Origin: Chaetoderma sp. LZ-2023a
Lineage: Eukaryota; Mollusca; Caudofoveata; Chaetodermatida; Chaetodermatidae
Length of the DNA stretch: 64,000 nt
Assembly: GCA_034401795.1 (NCBI GenBank)
Contig: CM067373.1
Coordinates: forward strand, 88,559,448 to 88,623,447
Direction: 5' to 3'
The notes beneath the pieces were generated by a model. The model had not been told where the DNA came from. It worked only from the letters and a program-made list of their open reading frames with translations, and searched no databases. Shown one piece after another: positions 59,804 through 64,000 of the stretch. The first letter of the stretch is position 1; each line of letters begins with the position of its first letter. Position numbers and translations under genes: made by a program.

Positions 59804-59835
59804 ATCTGTATCTGTATCTGTATCTGTATCTGTAC
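59804..59835. repeat. (ATCTGT)n microsatellite
   Basis: Five hexanucleotide units. Confidence 0.95.
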
Positions 59836-59939
59836 GAATACTAGGCAAAATCCTATAGGACATCACGTCTAGGTGCGGGCCTCGTGAACATAGCTGGGTT
59901 GATAAAAAGTGATGGTTGATCTGTACACTATTTACACAA

Positions 59940-60400
59940 GGCTGATCAGGTATGTTAGATTGTCGTCTGTCGGATGTAGGTTTTGAACTTCTCTACATCC
60001 GGAGCAGTATTATGTCTTTGGCCAGGTTATTCCATGTTGGTATGGTTCGTGGGAAAAATTAACTTTGGAACTGGCTGACTGATGGTTGGTATGGCTGTAG
60101 CTTCCACGGGTGACTACGCCTGGTGGTGCCTAAGTTCGCCCACTGAGGGAGATACTCTGCTGGTATGGCTACGTCACCATGTAGGATTTTATACATGAGG
60201 ACAACATTGGTCTTTCTACGCCGTTGTTCTAGGCTTTCCCATCCCAGTCGTTCTATCATAGCAGAAACACTCTCTCTTGGGTATCGGTCTACTGGGCGGC
60301 CGGAGACGATCCTCGCAGCCTGACATTGTACTGCTTCTAACTGAGTTTTGAGGTCACTTGTTAGAAAATTGCAATACTATTCGTTAGCTCAAAAGAAAGC
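59940..60400 (-). pseudogene. LINE pol C-terminal fragment
   Basis: Reading down from about 60360: LEAVQCQAARIVSGR, then MIERLGWESLEQRRRKTNVVLMYKI.., then after a TAA (about 60056-60058) FFPRTIPTWNNLA. This is the tail that follows the RT in many metazoan non-LTR retrotransposons (A-R-x-V, W-x-L-x-x-RR, NSFFPR-x-x-x-WN-x-L). A 5'-truncated, decayed copy. Clade undetermined. Confidence 0.75.
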
Positions 60401-60554
60401 CTAGGAAGATGGCACATATTGACTGTGAAATTAGTTTTCGCGACAGAAACAATAAAACAAAGCAGTGAATCAAGAGATATACAGCATATTACAATTATGA
60501 TTCCATTTTCAGCAAATCAAATATAGCATAATCAGATTCAGCTGATTGCACTAA

Positions 60555-61013
60555 TTAATAAGTAACCATAAGTTGGTACTGGACATAGGATGTCCAGATC
60601 TCTTCATATGTGTCTGCAACTACTTGCGTGGTGTGACTCGAAGTATCAATTTGTGCCTTATAATTGTAGAGGATGTCTTGGTGTTGACAGTACTTGTCTA
60701 GCCGCTTCTCAAAGAGTGTTACGGTCAGTGCATTAATCACATCCTCTGACAGACTGTTCCATGGTTCGGCTATTCTGATTGCGAAGCTTTGTTACCGCAA
60801 TCTCGTCTACGCGCTGTTCTTGAATACCTTTAGGCTGTGCCCTTTTATTGCCGGGTCTCTTAGTGGGATAGCTGGGCATACTTCAGGGTCATATTTATCA
60901 TGAAGATAAGCATCAATACTGAATGGTAGGCTACCAACAACATCACTACTCATAATCAACTCGTTTGCTATGATTTGTTGTCTCTGTGGCAAAATTTCGC
61001 AAACTAATATCAT
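60555..61013 (-). pseudogene. Second LINE 3'-end fragment
   Basis: IPLRDPAIKGHSLKVFKNSA (frame 60807-61013) followed, after frame changes, by TLFEKRLDKYCQHQDILYNYKAQ (frame 60555-60740). The order RGHSLK..., W-x-x-LP, F-K-x-RLDK matches the extreme C-terminus of CR1/jockey-like LINE pol proteins. It is distinct from the fragment at 59.9-60.4 kb. Its upstream part is repeated at 61.38-61.55 kb by a local duplication. Confidence 0.6.
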
Positions 61014-61029
61014 ATATCACTAACCTGTA

Positions 61030-61232
61030 TTTTTAATAGTTGCGGACTGTGTGTGAACCACACCGGTCAATGTTAAGCATAGACTGTGTGTGTGTGAAAC
61101 TAAACCAGTCTATGTTAAGTATAGACTGTATGTGAAACCACACCAGTCTATGTTAAGCATATACTGTGTGTGAAACCATACCAGTCTATCTTAAGTATAG
61201 ACTGTGCGTGAAACCACACCAGTCTATGTGTT
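61030..61232. repeat. ~38-60 bp tandem repeat, first array
   Basis: About five units of ACTGTGTGTGAAACCACACC plus AGTCTATGTTAAGCATAG. Within a unit GTGTGTGAAACCACAC can fold back on itself. Confidence 0.85.
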
Positions 61233-61564
61233 TTTGATCAGGTATCTAGTGTGTAAAATATACTAAGCTACACTACATACAGTCATGACAGTAGGAACAA
61301 CTAGGACTAAATATATAGTGTAAATATGCCACGATCTATAATATCACTACTTTTCGGAATGAGCTATGGCCCTATTGCCGAGTCTCTTAGTGGGATATCT
61401 GGGCTTACTTCAGGGTCATATTTATCATGAAGATAAGCACCAATACTGAATGGTAGCCTACCAGCAACATCACTACTCATAATCAACTCGTTTGGCATGT
61501 TTTGCTGTCTCTGTGGCAAAATTTCTCATACTAATATCATATATACCACACCGACCTGTATGCT

Positions 61565-61798
61565 ATCATCAACAAGCTGTGTGTGAAACCACACCAGCCT
61601 TCATTGTGATAATAGTAAATCCGTTATTGGCACAGTATTGTGCCACAAACAGATTGCGTGTGAAACCACACCAACCTGTATTGTTAATAGTTGTGGACTG
61701 TGTGTGAACCACACCAGTCTATGTTAAGTATACTGTGGGTAAAACTACACCAGTCTATGTTAAGCATAGACTGTGCGTGAAACCACACCAGTCTATGT
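61565..61798. repeat. ~38-60 bp tandem repeat, second array
   Basis: Same unit as 61030-61232, carried by the second copy of the larger duplication and drifted at its left side. Confidence 0.85.
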
Positions 61799-62149
61799 GT
61801 TTTGGATCAGATGTCTAGTGTGTAACATATACTCAGCTACACTACATACAGTCATGACAGTAGGAACAACTAGGACTAAATACATGTAGATTTATATATG
61901 GATAGATGTATATATTTATATATATTGTAAATATAACATGGTCTAGATCACTACTTTTCGGATTGAGCTGTGATCCTTGTAAAAAACCCAAAGGTTTGGA
62001 CCATTCGCAAATCAAATCTTCTGTATAACAGGCATATCTACTTTTATAAACTCCAATACGCTAGTCGAGAAGCAACTAGACTTGACAAGCTAGGACGGGC
62101 GGACAGGCTACAGCAAGCCTAATTCACTTTCAGCTGTAAATGATATCAT

Positions 62150-62440
62150 ATCATATATCATATATCTCTTAACGCTTGCTTGTGAGGCAGCGCACAGCAG
62201 GTTACTTTAAGTGTTCCTTATACCGGCATCGATTACAGGTTTTAACCTACAGGCGAGATTGTCGCCGGCGATATGGGGACCAGATCATATCATATCATAT
62301 ATAACGCTTGCTTGTAAGGGAGGCAGCGCACAACAGGTTACTTTATTTAAGTGTTCCTTATACACGAATCGATTCCAGGCTTTAGCCAGCACACCTTTAG
62401 CGAGATGGTCGCCGGCAACATGGGGGTCTGTGTGGGTGTG
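62150..62440. repeat. ~140-bp tandem duplication
   Basis: AACGCTTGCTTGT..GGCAGCGCACA(G/A)CAGGTTACTTTA is found at about 62170 and 62305, each followed by AAGTGTTCCTTATAC..ATCGATT and GTCGCCGGC. ATCATATCATAT repeats separate the copies. Confidence 0.88.
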
Positions 62441-62449
62441 TAACAAAAT

Positions 62450-62955
62450 CCGGACCTCTGAAACAGATTACTAGTTGATCTCCTCGAAAAACTAGCGTTC
62501 ACCTCGCCAAAAAAGGACATGCCCAACCCCTGGAACTATATTCTACCATTTGGCAAAATTTCGACACTCTACTCTCAAAACCCTGAGAGGAGATACGGTT
62601 AAAGAAAACTCAAAGATCCCGAGCTTAAGATTACAATAGACTGCGTCGCTTTGCGCGCAGCCTAATTAAATATAGCCTGAGTACTACTTATCACAACACG
62701 CGTATATATTTACTTAGCCAGGCATAATATGATTTGATATCCTCCTTGCGAACGCCCTTTCAGAAACGAACCCTACGGGCCTGATTAAGCCTATATCTAA
62801 TTTATTGCTAATGCATTTCGGGCCATCCTAGTCTGTTTCAGTTCAATAAGCGAGTCACTGGGTTTTAGTTCAACGACCTGGCCACTGTGTCAGCAATTAT
62901 AAAAAGTCATCGGACAGTTATTACAAAAAATAGTTGCCCGGTAACCTTTTCACTC
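62450..62955. other. Unassigned spacer
   Basis: No gene or repeat noticed. Confidence 0.4.
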
Positions 62956-62960
62956 TCGAA

Positions 62961-63008
62961 TAGCTATCTAGCTAGCTAGCTAGCTGGCTAGCTAGCTAGC
63001 TAGATAGC

Positions 63009-63041
<33 letters not shown>
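62961..63041. repeat. Compound (AGCT)n-(GATA)n microsatellite
   Basis: Self-complementary AGCT units (62961-63003) pass into GATA units (to 63041), followed by degenerate GGTTGGTGGGCG/GGACGGA tetranucleotide-like sequence to about 63090. Confidence 0.95.
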
Positions 63042-63229
63042 TGACAGACGGTTGGTTGGTGGGCGAACGGGCGGACGGATAGACGCACAGACTGCCAGAC
63101 CGACACATGGACAGATAGACAGATTCCATTTCACAATATGTCATTGACCCTTGAGTGTACACAATTAAATCTTTATTATTGGCTAAAATTAAACTTTGGC
63201 CAATATATCGTTGGGTTCGGTTACTCTGT

Positions 63230-63390
63230 CTGTCCTTCCATCCCTCTCTCTCTCCCATCCCCTTCCATCTCCTATCCCGCCCCTCTCCCACTCCATCTCC
63301 CTCCCTCTCCCTCACCCTTACCCTTATCCCTCTCCCCCTCCCCCCCCTCTCGCACTCCATCTCTCTCACACTCCCTATCCCTCTCTTACT
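63230..63390. repeat. Polypyrimidine tract
   Basis: ~160 bp of C and T almost without purines, TCTC and CCCT rich. Such mirror-like tracts can form triplex DNA. Open frames here are compositional artefacts. A CGGT run follows at 63397-63412. Confidence 0.93.
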
Positions 63391-63427
63391 GCTTGCCGGT
63401 CGGTCGGTCGGTCTGCGCCCAATCTCC

Positions 63428-64000
63428 GTTAAGTTTCTGGTTTAGCTCAACATATCATCTTATATTTCGGCATGGCTTCACTATATTGGGACTAAAGTTG
63501 GACTCATGCTTCATTGCATCACGGGGATTGAGCACAATGATGTTGGTGTCATTGGGCCAAAGTTCAAGGTCATTGGTACCTTGGTATAAAATATTGTTTA
63601 TGGTTAAGCTTTTGGTTTAGATCAATATATCACAATGATATTGAGGTGAAAGGTCAAAGACACTGTGACCTTTGTATGCAACACTATTGTTTCCGGTTAA
63701 ATTTTTGGTTTTGCTCAACATATCGTATTATATCTCAGGATTGGTTCTGACTATTGTGACTAAATTTGGATACATGGTTACACATCATTGGATCCCTGGT
63801 ATAAAACTCTATTCTTTTCAGTTAGGTTTTTAGTTTAATGCCCTATACCTCAGGATTGGTTCACCCTACTTGAATATAACTTGGTCATATGTTTACCTAT
63901 ATCAAGTGGATGAAGCACAATGATATTTAGGTCAAAGGTCAAGGTCCTTCTAACATGTGTATAAAATTCAGACTTTAACTGGTAGGTTCTTCTGCTTAGC
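63428..64000. repeat. Diverged satellite, continuing past the window
   Basis: The landmark GGTTAA(G/A)(C/T)TTTTGGTTTAG..CAACATATC recurs near 63428, 63601, 63695, 63820 and 63978. Intervening parts share TCAGGATTGGTTC, TGGTATAAAA and GAGCACAATGATATT. Unit lengths vary (about 94-173 bp) because of internal deletions. Units contain AGGTCAAAGGTCAAGGTCC-like stretches. Confidence 0.75.

Larger units (their letters stand above)
60853..61976. repeat. Tandem duplication of a ~520-600 bp block
   Basis: 60853-61370 and 61377-61976 align: both start with GTCTCTTAGTGGGATA, continue TCAGGGTCATATTTATCATG and AATCAACTCGTTTG, contain a 38-bp repeat array, and end in CAGTCTATGTGTTTT..GATCAG, TACAGTCATGACAGTAGG and TCACTACTTTTCGGA. 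The second copy has gained a TATA-rich insert near 61890-61925. Confidence 0.9.

Noticed and set aside
60853-61976. Regularly spaced repeats at 29.4-30.9 and 61 kb as a CRISPR array
   Set aside because: Units are directly adjacent or degenerate, without unique spacers of constant length, and the DNA is eukaryotic.
63138-63620. 160-codon ORF rich in Ser-Pro-Leu at the right end
   Set aside because: Driven by the polypyrimidine tract; overlapping frames in all three phases look the same.

Overview
This window looks like repeat-rich nuclear DNA of a metazoan, most likely a marine lophotrochozoan such as a mollusc. That placement is inferred from the mix of decayed Ty3/Gypsy, Tc1 and LINE sequences, long TA microsatellites, oyster 'pearl'-like elements with internal tandem repeats, and ~170-bp satellites. 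I found no convincing host gene, no rRNA or tRNA gene and no bacterial-type operon. Almost everything recognisable is a mobile element or a tandem repeat.

Layout. 1-3.2 kb: a promoter-bearing LTR-like repeat in minus orientation, broken by a (TA)n tract, plus a partial second copy. 3.2-6.7 kb: minisatellites and unassigned AT-rich DNA. 6.75-10.15 kb: the most interesting object, a 3.4-kb unit bounded by imperfect inverted repeats and TA dinucleotides. It carries one long minus-strand gene, interrupted by a single-base frameshift, whose acidic residues occur in the order of a FEN/XPG-type (PIN-like) nuclease and whose C-terminus is a cysteine-rich CXC-like domain. 11.08-12.74 kb: a structurally complete Tc1 transposon with an intact DD34E transposase. 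12.9-17.9 kb: further copies of the LTR-like repeat, a palindromic MITE and a LINE fragment. 18.0-24.9 kb: a Ty3/Gypsy element with gag, protease, RT, RNase H and integrase all recognisable but broken. 25.4-26.9 kb: a second, badly decayed relative of the FEN-like protein. 29.4-30.9 kb: minisatellites and a ~170-bp satellite. 30.95-39.5 kb: a second copy of the same Gypsy family with its own promoter-bearing leader, in which an internal deletion fuses the front of RT in frame to the back of integrase.

40.4-55.3 kb is dominated by five copies of a family that starts with an AACAAGAGGCC motif and ends in a hairpin containing AGCTCAC/GTGAGCT; two of them carry long arrays of ~155-bp units arranged as alternating A/B dimers. 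Two palindromic MITE families are scattered through 13-60 kb. 59.9-62.5 kb holds LINE 3'-end fragments with local tandem duplications, and 63.4-64 kb a satellite with nuclear-receptor-like half sites.

The pieces do not form a pathway; the window is a layered transposon graveyard in which the Tc1 unit looks youngest. The best candidate for an undescribed system is the 6.75-10.15 kb unit, with a second relative 15 kb away. LTR boundaries for the Gypsy elements, target-site duplications for most repeats, and all family assignments need database comparison that I could not run.
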